Source: JAVKBW01 sp040222995 (GTDB taxonomy: Bacteria > Pseudomonadota > Alphaproteobacteria > UBA8366 > Aestuariispiraceae). From it: a stretch of 64,000 nucleotides of DNA. Position 1 is the first letter of the stretch; the number at the start of each line of letters is the position of its first letter. Positions 25,177-33,563 of the stretch are shown here, one piece after another. The stretch lies in the NCBI GenBank assembly GCA_040222995.1, contig JAVKBW010000097.1, positions 62,001 to 126,000 on the forward strand. The letters are read 5' to 3'. The notes below the pieces were generated by a model. That model worked only from the letters and a program-made list of their open reading frames with translations. It was not told the origin of the DNA and ran no database searches. Position numbers and translations under genes: made by a program.

Positions 25177-26001
25177 ATGTTGATAGATGTCGAACATCGC
25201 ACCGAATACCGGTACGAAACGCCGGTAAGCTATACGATTCAAAGCCTCAAGCTGACTCCGTCGGATACCGACGGCCAACGCATGCGAAGCTGGAAGATCG
25301 ATACCGGCGGTTTCGGCGACATGCCGGCGTTTTTCGATTCCTTCGGCAATCTCACCCATACATTCGTCATCAACGGGTTCCACCAGAAAGTGACGATTAT
25401 TGCGAAGGGGCAGGTCGAAACGCATGACACCCAGGGCATCGTTTCCGGCACCTGGGAGCCGTTTCCGCTGGCGGCCTATCTTCGGCTGACCGATCTGACC
25501 CGGCCCAGTGACGATCTGGTAACGCTGGCGCGCAAGTCACAAGGCGGCAAGAACCGGCTTGAAGACCTGCACCGGCTGGCCAACATGGTCCGCGACGCCG
25601 TCGATTACCGGATCGGCGAAACCCAGGTTGAAACCGAAGCCGCCGAGGTTCTGAAACACGGCTACGGCGTCTGCCAGGACCATGCGCATGTGTTCATTTC
25701 CGCCTGCCGCATGCTCAGCATTCCGGCCCGCTACGTTTCCGGCTATCTGGTCGCCAGCGACAATCCGGATGAAACCTACGAAGCTTCGCATGCCTGGGCG
25801 GAAGCCCATGTGCCGGATATCGGCTGGGTCGGCTTCGATGTGTCGAACCGGATCTGCCCGACGGACGCCTATCTGCGCGTCGCGGTCGGGCTCGATTACC
25901 GCGAGGCGGCCCCGATCCGCGGGCTGCGGCGCGGCGGTTCCGGCGAGACCCTCGACGTTTCCGTGAAGGTCACCCAGCAGCAGCGGCAACAGCAGGCATA
26001 A
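25177..26001 (+). CDS. Transglutaminase-like cysteine peptidase of the Anbu operon
   Basis: The 274-residue protein has an N-terminal beta domain starting LIDVEHRTEYRYETPVSYT and a transglutaminase core. The catalytic Cys is in HGYGVCQDHAHVFISACR (about residues 163-180), the His in EASHAWAEAHVPDIGW (about 208-223), and the Asp in GFDVSNRICP. Family members act as proteases or acyl transferases on peptides. It lies between alpha-E and Anbu genes, as in other genomes. Confidence 0.92.
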   Translation: MLIDVEHRTEYRYETPVSYTIQSLKLTPSDTDGQRMRSWKIDTGGFGDMPAFFDSFGNLTHTFVINGFHQKVTIIAKGQVETHDTQGIVSGTWEPFPLAAYLRLTDLTRPSDDLVTLARKSQGGKNRLEDLHRLANMVRDAVDYRIGETQVETEAAEVLKHGYGVCQDHAHVFISACRMLSIPARYVSGYLVASDNPDETYEASHAWAEAHVPDIGWVGFDVSNRICPTDAYLRVAVGLDYREAAPIRGLRRGGSGETLDVSVKVTQQQRQQQA

Positions 26002-26090
26002 GGCTTGCTGCGGTGCGATAAAGGGCTTTGTTTTCGCCCCGGCGCTGCCTATTATCGCGCGGTTCCGAATGATTCCACGGTGAGGCTCTG

Positions 26091-26891
26091 GTGACGTACT
26101 GCATTGGTCTCTATACGCAGGCCGGACTGGTCATGCTTGCCGACACGCGCACCAATGCGGGTGTCGACAACATCTCGACCTTCCGCAAGCTGAAGGTCTG
26201 GGAAAAACCGGGCGACCGGGTGATATCGCTGATGTCGGCCGGCAACCTGGCGGTCAGCCAGACCGTGATCGGGCTGCTCGACGAAGGCCTGCTGTTTACC
26301 GAGGAAGACCGCGCCATGATGGGCGCGGATGCGCCGGCGGACCCGGAACAGGTTCAGACCCCGCTGACCGTGCCGACCATGTTTCAGGCGGCGATGCTGG
26401 TCGGCCGGGCGGTGCGGGCGGTGTTCCACATGGACGGTGAGGCGCTGGAACGGCAGGACAGCCCGTTCAATGTCTCGATGATTCTGGGCGGGCAGGTTGC
26501 CGGTCGACGGATGCGCCTGTTCAACATCTACGCCGCCGGCAATTTCATCGAGGCGTCGGAAGACACGCCGTTCTTCCAGATCGGCGAGCACAAATACGGC
26601 AAGCCGATTCTCGACCGCGCGATGAGTTACGATCTGGAGCTGCATGACGCCGTGAAGCTGAGCCTGCTGTCGATGGATTCGACCATGCGAAGCAACCTGT
26701 CGGTCGGCATGCCGCTGGATCTGATGGTGTATCAGCGGGATTCGCTGAAGGTGGGTTTCCAGCGCCGCATCGAACAGGGCGATGAGTACTATGTTCACCT
26801 GCAGCAATCCTGGTCCGACAGTCTGCGCGGCGCCTATACCCGCCTGCCGCAGCCGGAATGGATGAACCCGGACCTGTTCAACGGCAAGTGA
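26091..26891 (+). CDS. Anbu, ancestral proteasome-beta-like peptidase
   Basis: Anbu is an Ntn-hydrolase related to proteasome beta subunits and HslV that forms spiral or ring assemblies. The 266-residue protein starts (M)TYCIGLYTQAGLVMLADTRTN, giving Thr as the mature N-terminal nucleophile, with Asp in LADTRTNAGVD and Lys in FRKLKVW as the other active-site residues. Start codon is GTG 26091. No ATPase partner is encoded nearby, as usual for Anbu. It closes the ATP-grasp/alpha-E/transglutaminase operon. Confidence 0.93.
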   Translation: MTYCIGLYTQAGLVMLADTRTNAGVDNISTFRKLKVWEKPGDRVISLMSAGNLAVSQTVIGLLDEGLLFTEEDRAMMGADAPADPEQVQTPLTVPTMFQAAMLVGRAVRAVFHMDGEALERQDSPFNVSMILGGQVAGRRMRLFNIYAAGNFIEASEDTPFFQIGEHKYGKPILDRAMSYDLELHDAVKLSLLSMDSTMRSNLSVGMPLDLMVYQRDSLKVGFQRRIEQGDEYYVHLQQSWSDSLRGAYTRLPQPEWMNPDLFNGK

Positions 26892-27478
26892 TGCCGACCG
26901 CGCAAAGTCTTCCCGGTCACGATGAAATCCTCGCGCGGGTCGTGCCGCAGCGGGAAAAGTGGACAGCGTTCAGGCCGAAGGACGCCATCGTGCCGGGGCC
27001 GGGTCAGGAAAGCTGCTGGGATTTTCCGAGGCCGCCGCAGGTGCGCGATGTTTCCGGCCGCGTCGAGGTTGACTGGCAGGGCGACACCATCGCCGCGACG
27101 GACACCGCGAAAATGGTTGTCGAAACCGCCGGCGCGCCGGTCTATTTCATCCCGCCGGGCGATGTGAAACCCGGCATTCTGGTGCCGAAGAACCGGTTGT
27201 CGCTGTGCGAATGGAAGGGCGTCGCCGTCTATTTCGATCTTGCGATGAACGGAAAGCGGAAGGAAGACGCCGCCTTCGCCTATCCCGACCCGCTGACCGA
27301 TCTGGGGCAGGGGTATGAGGCGATCGCCGGTTGGGTCGCCTTCTATGCCGGCAAGGTCGATGCCGCCCGCGTCGGCGGTGAGGCCGTCACCCCGCAGCCC
27401 GGCGGTTTCTATGCCGGCTGGATCACATCCGCCGTTACTGGCCCCTTCAAGGGCGAACCCGGTAGCGAACACTGGTGA
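26891..27478 (+). CDS. DUF427-domain protein
   Basis: The 195-residue product contains a DUF427-type fold: VPGPGQESCWDFPRPPQVRDVSGRV-like opening, TAKMVVETAGAPVYFIPPGDV, then CEWKGVAVYFDL and a late tail WVAFYAGKVDAARVGG. ATG 26891 overlaps the Anbu stop by one base (TGATG), so it is probably cotranslated with Anbu. That coupling suggests a role connected to the peptide system, but DUF427 has no established function. Confidence 0.85.
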   Translation: MPTAQSLPGHDEILARVVPQREKWTAFRPKDAIVPGPGQESCWDFPRPPQVRDVSGRVEVDWQGDTIAATDTAKMVVETAGAPVYFIPPGDVKPGILVPKNRLSLCEWKGVAVYFDLAMNGKRKEDAAFAYPDPLTDLGQGYEAIAGWVAFYAGKVDAARVGGEAVTPQPGGFYAGWITSAVTGPFKGEPGSEHW

Positions 27479-27483
27479 CTGCG

Positions 27484-27702
27484 ATTTTGAAACGAACCTC
27501 GGCCACCGAGCCGGGGTCCACTCCTGAAGCATCGGTAAACGTGCAGACGACAACGGAATAGGTCCGCATCACGTGCGGGACTCTAGGCATTCAATGTAAC
27601 GATCCCCGGGCGTCAGACCCGGGGTCCCTTCCTGAGGCTTCTCCGCATGCGGTGACGATAACGGATTGGGTCCCGGATCAGGTCAGGGACTCCAAAGGTT
27701 TA
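27484..27702. repeat. Intergenic palindromic repeat cluster
   Basis: The gap between convergent genes holds several GC-rich palindromes of one kind: CCGAGCCGGGGTCC near 27509-27522, CCCCGGGCGTCAGACCCGGGG near 27604-27624, and TGGGTCCCGGATCAGG/TCAGGGACTCC near 27667-27693. A related unit appears at 40261-40281. Such dispersed 'gtcccggatca' units are common between genes in this group of bacteria. No coding region is supported here. Confidence 0.6.
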
Positions 27703-28878
27703 TCAGATGCCCGCCAGTGCCTGGTCCAGTTCGGCCAGAAGGTCATCGGTATCCTCGATGCCGACGGACAGTCGTATCAGGCTGTCGGAAATGCCCAGTT
27801 CGGCGCGGATATCCGGCGGGATCGAGGCATGGGTCATGATCGCCGGATGCTCGATCAGGCTTTCGACCCCGCCCAGGCTTTCGGCCAGCGCGAAAAGCTC
27901 GGTGCGTTCCAGAAACGTCCGCGCCTCTTCCAGCCCGCCTTTCAGGATCGCGGTGACGATACCGCCGCCGCCGTTCATCTGCTTCTGTGCGATATCGAAT
28001 TGCGGGTGGCTCGGCAGGCCGGGGTAGTGCACGCGCTCGACCTTTTTATGGCTTTCGAGAAACTCCGCAACCGCCTGCGCCCCTGTCAGATGCGCCTTCA
28101 TGCGGACCGGCAGGGTTTTCAGCGCGCGCAATACAAGGAAACTGTCAAACGGCCCCAGCACGCCGCCGACGGCGTTCTGCAGATAGCGGAAACGTTCTTC
28201 AAGGTCGTGGTTTTCCGCGAACACGGTAATGCCGGCAACGACATCGGAATGACCATTGAGATACTTGGTGGCCGAATGCAGCACGATGTCGATGCCGTGG
28301 TCGATCGGGCGTTGCACATACGGGCTGGCGAATGTGTTGTCGCAGACGCTGATGATGTTCTTTGCCTTCGCGATTTTCGCAATGGCGGAAAGATCGACCA
28401 GCCGCAGGGTCGGGTTGGTCGGCGTTTCGACCCAGACCATTTTGGTTTTCGGCGTGATCGCCGCTTCGAAGGCATCCGTATCGGCCAGATCGACAAAGGT
28501 GATGTCGAGGCCGGCGGAGCGCTTGCGCACGTTTTCCATCAGCCGGTAAGACCCGCCGTACAGATCGTTCATGGCGATGATGTGATCGCCGGAATCCAGC
28601 AGTTCCAGAACCGTGCCCATGGCGGCGAGGCCGGAGGCGAAGGCGAATCCGCTGGAGCCGTTTTCAAGATCGGCGACACAGCGTTCCAGCGCAAACCGGG
28701 TCGGGTTGTGCGAGCGGGAATATTCGAACCCCTTATGCACGCCCGGGCTTTCCTGCACATAGGTGGAGGTGGCGTAAATCGGCGTCATGATCGCGCCGGT
28801 GGTCGGATCGGGCGATTGCCCGGCGTGAATGGCGCGCGTCGCGAAGCCGTGACGGTTTTTCGGCGTCGTGGAATCCAT
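27703..28878 (-). CDS. Cystathionine gamma-lyase (Cys/Met metabolism PLP enzyme)
   Basis: The enzyme splits cystathionine to cysteine, 2-oxobutyrate and ammonia. The 391-residue protein has family signatures: TRAIHAGQSPDPTTGA, YSRSHNPTRFALE, the PLP loop FASGLAAMGTVLELL, and the Schiff-base Lys in LHSATKYLNGHSDV (about residue 210). It cannot be told from cystathionine gamma-synthase by motif alone. The 16-base gap after cystathionine beta-synthase makes the reverse transsulfuration operon the likely setting. Confidence 0.88.
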   Translation of the reverse strand: MDSTTPKNRHGFATRAIHAGQSPDPTTGAIMTPIYATSTYVQESPGVHKGFEYSRSHNPTRFALERCVADLENGSSGFAFASGLAAMGTVLELLDSGDHIIAMNDLYGGSYRLMENVRKRSAGLDITFVDLADTDAFEAAITPKTKMVWVETPTNPTLRLVDLSAIAKIAKAKNIISVCDNTFASPYVQRPIDHGIDIVLHSATKYLNGHSDVVAGITVFAENHDLEERFRYLQNAVGGVLGPFDSFLVLRALKTLPVRMKAHLTGAQAVAEFLESHKKVERVHYPGLPSHPQFDIAQKQMNGGGGIVTAILKGGLEEARTFLERTELFALAESLGGVESLIEHPAIMTHASIPPDIRAELGISDSLIRLSVGIEDTDDLLAELDQALAGI

Positions 28879-28894
28879 GGTTGAAAGCCTTTCG

Positions 28895-30268
28895 TTACGC
28901 CAGTTTCTGACGCAGGTGGTTGATGTAGTCGATCTGTGTGATCAGGCCGTAGAAGACGCCGTCTTCGGCGACCATCGCCACCTTGCCGGCCTTGAACAGC
29001 GGGATCAGATCATCCGGGTCGGTATTCGGCGGCACGGTTTCGATGCTTTTCGCCATGACGGTCGAAACCGGTTGCTTCAGTTTCGCCGCATCGCTGCAGG
29101 TGCCGAACAGAATGTCTTCCTCGTCGACGATGCCGGCGATGCCGCCCTTGCCGTCGAGCACGGGAAGCTGCGAAACATCGTACATCCGCATCCGCGCATA
29201 GGTGGTCAGGATCGTGTCGTCCGGGCCGACGCTGATGACATCGCCCCTGTCGGCGCGGCGCGTGATCAGGTCGCGCAGATCGTTATGCACCGGTCGGTCG
29301 AGCAACCCGTTATCGATCATCCAGGCATCGTTGAACGCCTTGCCCAGGTACTTGTTGCCGGTATCGCAAATGAAGGTGACGACGCGCTTTTTTTCGGTCT
29401 GCTTCCGGCACCACTTGAGCGCACCGGCGACCAACGTACCGGTCGATGTGCCGCCCAGCACGCCTTCCACGCGCAGCAGGTCGCGCACCGTGTTCATGGC
29501 TTCCTTGTCGCTGATATAGACGGCATCCTTGATGACGGACAGATCGCAGTTCGGCGGAATAAAATCCTCGCCGATGCCCTCGACCAGCCACGAGCCGACA
29601 TCGGTCAGCACTTCGCCGGTCAGCGCGGCATGGCCGACGACCGATCCGTCCGGGTCGGCGACGACCATTTTCAGGTCGGGATTAACCGTCGCGAAATACC
29701 GCCCCAGCCCGCTGATCGTGCCGCCGGACCCGACGCCGCACACCACGGCATCGACATCGTGACCCATCTGTTCCCATATTTCCGGGCCGGTCGTGTCGAA
29801 ATGCGCCTGCGGGTTGGCCGGATTGGCGAACTGGTTGACCCAGAATGCGCCGGGGGTTTCGCTGGTGATGCGTTCGGCCATGTCCTGATAGTATTCGGGG
29901 TGGCCTTTGCCGACGTCCGACCGGGTCATGATGACCTCGACGCCGAGGGATTTCAGATGGAAAATCTTGTCGGCGCTCATCTTGTCGGGAATGACCAGAA
30001 CCAGCCGGTACCCCTTCATCGCGGCGACCAGCGCCAGGCCCAGGCCGGTATTGCCCGCTGTCGCCTCGACAATCGTGCCGCCCGGTTTCAGGCTGCCGTC
30101 CTTCTCCGCCGCCTCGATCATTGACAGGCCGATGCGGTCCTTGATCGAGCCGCCGGGATTCTGGCTTTCGAGCTTCAGATACAGCTCGCAGGGGCCGGTA
30201 TCCAGCCCGTTCACCCGCACCATCGGCGTGTTGCCGATCAGGTCCAGAACGTTCGTTGCGATGGTCAT
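28895..30268 (-). CDS. Cystathionine beta-synthase with C-terminal CBS domains
   Basis: The enzyme condenses homocysteine with serine. The 457-residue protein has a PLP fold-type II core (VLDLIGNTPMVRVN, the Lys in NPGGSIKDRIGL, TAGNTGLGLALVAA, VCGVGSGGTISGLG) and two tandem CBS domains (about residues 340-455) that bind adenosine ligands. No N-terminal heme domain is present. ATG 30268 has GGGAGG upstream. It is first gene of an operon with cystathionine gamma-lyase, supplying cysteine from methionine. Confidence 0.92.
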   Translation of the reverse strand: MTIATNVLDLIGNTPMVRVNGLDTGPCELYLKLESQNPGGSIKDRIGLSMIEAAEKDGSLKPGGTIVEATAGNTGLGLALVAAMKGYRLVLVIPDKMSADKIFHLKSLGVEVIMTRSDVGKGHPEYYQDMAERITSETPGAFWVNQFANPANPQAHFDTTGPEIWEQMGHDVDAVVCGVGSGGTISGLGRYFATVNPDLKMVVADPDGSVVGHAALTGEVLTDVGSWLVEGIGEDFIPPNCDLSVIKDAVYISDKEAMNTVRDLLRVEGVLGGTSTGTLVAGALKWCRKQTEKKRVVTFICDTGNKYLGKAFNDAWMIDNGLLDRPVHNDLRDLITRRADRGDVISVGPDDTILTTYARMRMYDVSQLPVLDGKGGIAGIVDEEDILFGTCSDAAKLKQPVSTVMAKSIETVPPNTDPDDLIPLFKAGKVAMVAEDGVFYGLITQIDYINHLRQKLA

Positions 30269-30380
30269 TGCCCCTCCCAATTGCCTTTTCGCATGCCCAT
30301 ATGCAGGCATGCCGCTTGCCATTCGGCAATAGTTAATCACGATTGGCCGTATATCCACCGTTGCGCGAGGAAAAGGAACG

Positions 30381-30749
30381 ATGACAGAGAATGCCGCAAA
30401 CCGGTCTTCCGGCGATATCACAGGCTATCACGCCCATATCTATTTTGACGCGGCGACCCGGGAACCGGCGAAGGCCTTGCGCGCGGCAATCGAGGCTGAC
30501 TTCCCGGATATCGAAATGGGGCGCTGGTGGGAAAAGCAGGTCGGGCCGCATCCGCGCTGGAGCTATCAGACCGCCTTCGACCCCGGCCTGTTCGGTACCT
30601 ATATCCCGTGGCTGGCGCTGAACCGGCGCGGCCTGACGGTGTTCATCCATCCCGAAACCGGCGACGATCTGGCAGACCACCGCGACCATGCGATCTGGAT
30701 GGGCGGCATGCCGGACCTGAAGCTGGAGATGTTCGAGGCGAAAACCTAG
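30381..30749 (+). CDS. DOPA 4,5-dioxygenase family protein
   Basis: The 122-residue protein matches the small DOPA dioxygenase family: YHAHIYFDAATREPA at the start, PHPRWSYQTAF in the middle, FIHPETGDDLADHRDHAIWMGG near the end. The conserved His residues would bind iron. In fungi and plants the family cleaves DOPA; in bacteria the substrates are mostly unknown. The last four bases overlap the convergent ParE gene's stop region. Confidence 0.88.
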   Translation: MTENAANRSSGDITGYHAHIYFDAATREPAKALRAAIEADFPDIEMGRWWEKQVGPHPRWSYQTAFDPGLFGTYIPWLALNRRGLTVFIHPETGDDLADHRDHAIWMGGMPDLKLEMFEAKT

Positions 30750-31072
30750 TCGTTCAGCAAACGTTGCCGTAGAAGTGTCTGCATGTCGCGCCATCCATCG
30801 GCGATGAGCAGAACCGTCACCGTGTTTTCACGCGTTGAATAGAAAATCCGGTAGGGTTTGTAGTGCAGTTCGCGAAAGGAATGCGGGCCAATTTCCAGCA
30901 TTTCCTTCGGGATATTGCCGCGTTCCGGCAGGTCGCGTAATGAATCGATCCTTGAAGAGAGGCTGGACAGAACCTGTTTCGCGATGCCGGAACCGCTGTT
31001 TTTCTTAATGTATCTGGTGATGTCCTTCAGATCGCGGCTTGCGGCGTCAGTGAACTCGACCGTGTATTTCAT
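30746..31072 (-). CDS. ParE/RelE-family toxin
   Basis: The 108-residue toxin has the ParE fold: YTVEFTDAASRDLKDITRYI, LRDLPERGNIPKEM and the core strand RELHYKPYRIFYSTREN, ending ADGWRDMQTLLRQRL. ParE proteins inhibit gyrase; RelE proteins cut mRNA. This sequence looks closer to ParE because catalytic RelE residues are not obvious. Its ATG overlaps the stop of the antitoxin (ATGA), the usual coupling for such pairs. Confidence 0.88.
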   Translation of the reverse strand: MKYTVEFTDAASRDLKDITRYIKKNSGSGIAKQVLSSLSSRIDSLRDLPERGNIPKEMLEIGPHSFRELHYKPYRIFYSTRENTVTVLLIADGWRDMQTLLRQRLLND

Positions 31073-31347
31073 TCGTCTTCATCTAGAACCGCGCGGGCTT
31101 GCCGGAACGCCTCCTCAACAGAGACAACCTTACCTTCCGCCGCCTGTTTCTCGCCATGGGCGAGGATTTTCAGCAGCGCGAGGGTTTCTTCCGTTTCCTC
31201 ATACTGCCGGATATCCTGAATGACGGCCTTCGCCTCGCCGTTCTGGGTGATGATCATCGGCTCGCCGGTCTTGCGCAGGGTGTCGAGTACCTGCGCCGCA
31301 TTGGCTTTCAGGTAGCTGATGGGTTTGATCCGGTCTGACAGGTGCAT
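31069..31347 (-). CDS. Phd/YefM-family antitoxin
   Basis: The 92-residue protein starts MHLSDRIKPISYLKANAAQVLDTLRKTGEPMIITQNGEAKAVIQ-like sequence, the DNA-binding Phd/YefM fold. A charged C-terminal tail should wrap the toxin. ATG 31347 fits the family start better than the longer frame to 31362. It is coupled to the ParE gene and preceded by a long palindrome that it probably binds for autorepression. Confidence 0.9.
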   Translation of the reverse strand: MHLSDRIKPISYLKANAAQVLDTLRKTGEPMIITQNGEAKAVIQDIRQYEETEETLALLKILAHGEKQAAEGKVVSVEEAFRQARAVLDEDE

Positions 31348-31364
31348 GGTTGGTCTCCTCAATA

Positions 31365-31395
31365 TAGAACTGAATATAGACCATATTCGGTTCTA
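31365..31395. promoter_or_regulatory. Palindromic operator of the toxin-antitoxin operon
   Basis: Perfect arms in two blocks: TAGAAC (31365-31370) and GAATAT (31372-31377) are mirrored by ATATTC (31383-31388) and GTTCTA (31390-31395) around a 5-base centre. It lies 18 bases upstream of the antitoxin start, overlapping its likely promoter. Confidence 0.85.
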
Positions 31396-31623
31396 AGTGA
31401 ACAGCTATCAGGCCGAAGTTTCCTCCGTTCGTCGGGTTCGGCGGCAGCTTGTCTTGCCAGGCGTTTCAAAGCCCGCTGTTTCATTCACCGTATCTGATGA
31501 TATTTTGTGAACAAGAGGTGCGCTCTGGTCGTTCAGATATACATGGATATGTGCCTCGAACTCTGTCCCCTGATTGTTCGCTGAGAAAGGAAGGCCGGAA
31601 TACTTTCAGATTGGTCGATACTC

Positions 31624-32637
31624 ATGCTGCTGGCGGCGTTTTTCTCCGCCGCGCTGGTGATCGTTTTCAGCGGCTGGCGCATGACCGGGCTGGCGGACAG
31701 GCTGGCCGACCGGACCAGGCTCGGCGAGGCCATCACGGGTGCGATTCTGCTGGGGGCGGCGACGTCGCTTGGCGGCACCGTGGTCTCGATAACAGCCGCA
31801 TGGGACGGGTATCCGTCTCTGGCGTATTCCAACAGCATTGGCGGCATTGCGGCGCAAACCGCTTTCCTCGCCATCGCAGACCTGACCTATCGCAAGTCGA
31901 ATCTGGAACATGCCGCTGCCGAGCTCGCCAATGTGTTTCAGGCCGTCGTGCTGATTGTGCTGCTGACGCTGCCGCTCATCGCCATGAGCGCACCGGAATT
32001 CAGCATCTTCGCCATTCACCCCGTATCGCTGGCGATTCCGGTCATCTTTGTGGGATCGGTTTTCGCCACCCATGCTTTGCGTGAAAAGCCGATGTGGTAT
32101 CCGGTTCGCACCAGGGATACGCGCGCCGATACCCCCGACGACGGGGATGCTGAAATACAATCGTATAGTATTGCGCGGCTTCTGGCAGGCTTCGCCGTTC
32201 TGATGCTGGTAATGAGTCTTGCCGGCTGGGTTGTCGCCAAAACGGCGGCCGAACTTTCCGGCAGAATAGCATTGTCGGAATCGGTTGTCGGCGCGCTGAT
32301 GACGGCCGTGGTGACATCCCTGCCGGAACTCGTAACCACGATTGCCGCTGTCCGCCGCGGCGCCCTGCAGCTCGCTGTCGGGGGCATTATCGGCGGCAAC
32401 ACCTTCGACACGCTGTTTCTGACTGTCGCCGATGTTTCCTACCGTCCGGGGTCGCTGTATCACGCCGTGGGCATGGATGATTATTTCTGGACCGTGATTG
32501 CGATCCTGATGACCGGTATTCTTCTGGGCGGGCTCATTCTGCGGCAGCGAACCGGTCCGGCCCGCATGGGTGTCGAAAGCCTGACTTTGCTTGCCATCTA
32601 TGGCGGCGCGATCGTGCTTCAGGTCGCCGGCACGTGA
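31624..32637 (+). CDS. Sodium/calcium-exchanger-like membrane transporter
   Basis: The 337-residue inner-membrane protein has about ten transmembrane segments in two inverted halves. The second alpha repeat is canonical (SVVGALMTAVVTSLPELVTTIAAV, then GGIIGGNTFDTLF). The first repeat has GEAITGAILLGAATSLGGTVVS, where Gly-Gly-Thr replaces the ion-binding Pro-Glu. The exchanged ion is therefore uncertain. ATG 31624 has no close Shine-Dalgarno, but a stop lies in frame just upstream. The 228-base region before it holds only the toxin-antitoxin promoter. Confidence 0.82.
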   Translation: MLLAAFFSAALVIVFSGWRMTGLADRLADRTRLGEAITGAILLGAATSLGGTVVSITAAWDGYPSLAYSNSIGGIAAQTAFLAIADLTYRKSNLEHAAAELANVFQAVVLIVLLTLPLIAMSAPEFSIFAIHPVSLAIPVIFVGSVFATHALREKPMWYPVRTRDTRADTPDDGDAEIQSYSIARLLAGFAVLMLVMSLAGWVVAKTAAELSGRIALSESVVGALMTAVVTSLPELVTTIAAVRRGALQLAVGGIIGGNTFDTLFLTVADVSYRPGSLYHAVGMDDYFWTVIAILMTGILLGGLILRQRTGPARMGVESLTLLAIYGGAIVLQVAGT

Positions 32638-32697
32638 TCAATCGTTCGTTCGGGGTTTTGCGCCTGCCTGTTTGTTCGGCCGGGTAGAAAAAGAAGA

Positions 32698-32727
32698 GGC
32701 GGATGTGGGGAAGAGCCCACATCCGCC
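32698..32727 (-). terminator. Rho-independent terminator of the peroxiredoxin gene
   Basis: GGCGGATGTGGG (32698-32709) and CCCACATCCGCC (32716-32727) form a perfect 12-bp stem with a 6-base loop. On the minus strand it is followed by CTCTTCTTTTTC. It may also serve the convergent exchanger gene. A second hairpin, ATCCTGATT/AATCAGGAT, lies at about 32750-32771. Confidence 0.75.
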
Positions 32728-32814
32728 TTCGGATCCCGGCGGGCGACGTATCCTGATTGGGGAATCAGGATGGGGGGGTGTCGCGCGTGGTCGGGTCCTG
32801 CAGAATTTGCGTGA

Positions 32815-33330
32815 TCAGGCCGCGGCCGCTTCACGCGATTTCAGATAATTCAGCACCGTGCCGGCATCCGATACATCGAACGGGTCGCCGGGGGCGGACA
32901 TGTCTTCAACGAACAACTGTTCGACCTTGCCGTCGGTGATTACGGCGGCATAGCGCCAGCTTCGCGAACCGAACCCGAGATCGTGTTTCTTGACCAGCAT
33001 TCCCATTCCTTCGGAAAACTCGCCGTTGCCATCGGGGATCATGCGGACTTCGTCGTCGATCATCTGGTCTTTCGCCCAGGCGTTCATGACGAAGCTGTCG
33101 TTGACCGACAGGCAGGCGATTTCATCGACGCCCTGCGCCAGAATTTCATCGCGATGCTCCAGGAAGCCCGGAAGATGCGTCGAGGAACAGGTGGGCGTGA
33201 ACGCGCCCGGCAGGGCGAACAGTACAACCGTCTTGCCCTTGAAGATGTCGTCGGTGGTGACGTCCTGCCAGTCGCCGTTGACCCGGGTGCGGAATGTTAC
33301 GGATGGAATCTTTTCGCCAATCTTGATCAT
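32815..33330 (-). CDS. Peroxiredoxin, Prx5 subfamily
   Basis: This thiol peroxidase reduces hydroperoxides, normally with glutathione/glutaredoxin. The 171-residue protein has the peroxidatic site PGAFTPTCSSTHLPGF (Cys about residue 48), the FALPGAFTP strand, LSVNDSFVMNAWAKD, and SRSWRYAAVI. ATG 33330 (MIKIGEKIP) is the conserved start. Transcription ends at the stem-loop at 32698-32727. The 233 bases upstream contain a repeated AT-rich motif and no gene. Confidence 0.92.
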   Translation of the reverse strand: MIKIGEKIPSVTFRTRVNGDWQDVTTDDIFKGKTVVLFALPGAFTPTCSSTHLPGFLEHRDEILAQGVDEIACLSVNDSFVMNAWAKDQMIDDEVRMIPDGNGEFSEGMGMLVKKHDLGFGSRSWRYAAVITDGKVEQLFVEDMSAPGDPFDVSDAGTVLNYLKSREAAAA

Positions 33331-33501
33331 ATCGTCCTCTGCGTCAGTTTCAGTTTCAAATGCCAGCGCAGCAACCCGCCTGGTCGATGCGCTAGTAACG
33401 TTTCTTAGACGCATTCTAAATAGTGATGTTGAACGGGTATTGCAAGCCCTGTTGCGAGATTCTTTTTCAGTTCAGAAAATTTAATAATTCTGGAGGGAAA
33501 G

Positions 33502-33555
33502 TTCGATATTTTCGATGTTTCTGGAAACCGGCCCAGAAAATTCGATTTTTTCGAT
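33502..33555. repeat. Direct repeats flanking a hairpin
   Basis: TTCGATATTTTCGAT (33502-33516) and TTCGATTTTTTCGAT (33541-33555) are near-identical 15-base copies. Between them TTTCTGG and CCAGAAA form a small hairpin (about 33518-33539). The block follows the stop of the TPR glycosyltransferase gene and could be its terminator, or a protein-binding array upstream of the peroxiredoxin gene. Confidence 0.45.
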
Positions 33556-33563
33556 AATTCGCG

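Noticed and set aside
27484..27702. CRISPR array
   Set aside because: The repeated units are imperfect GC-rich palindromes of uneven spacing with no unique spacers of constant length; they fit dispersed intergenic repeats.
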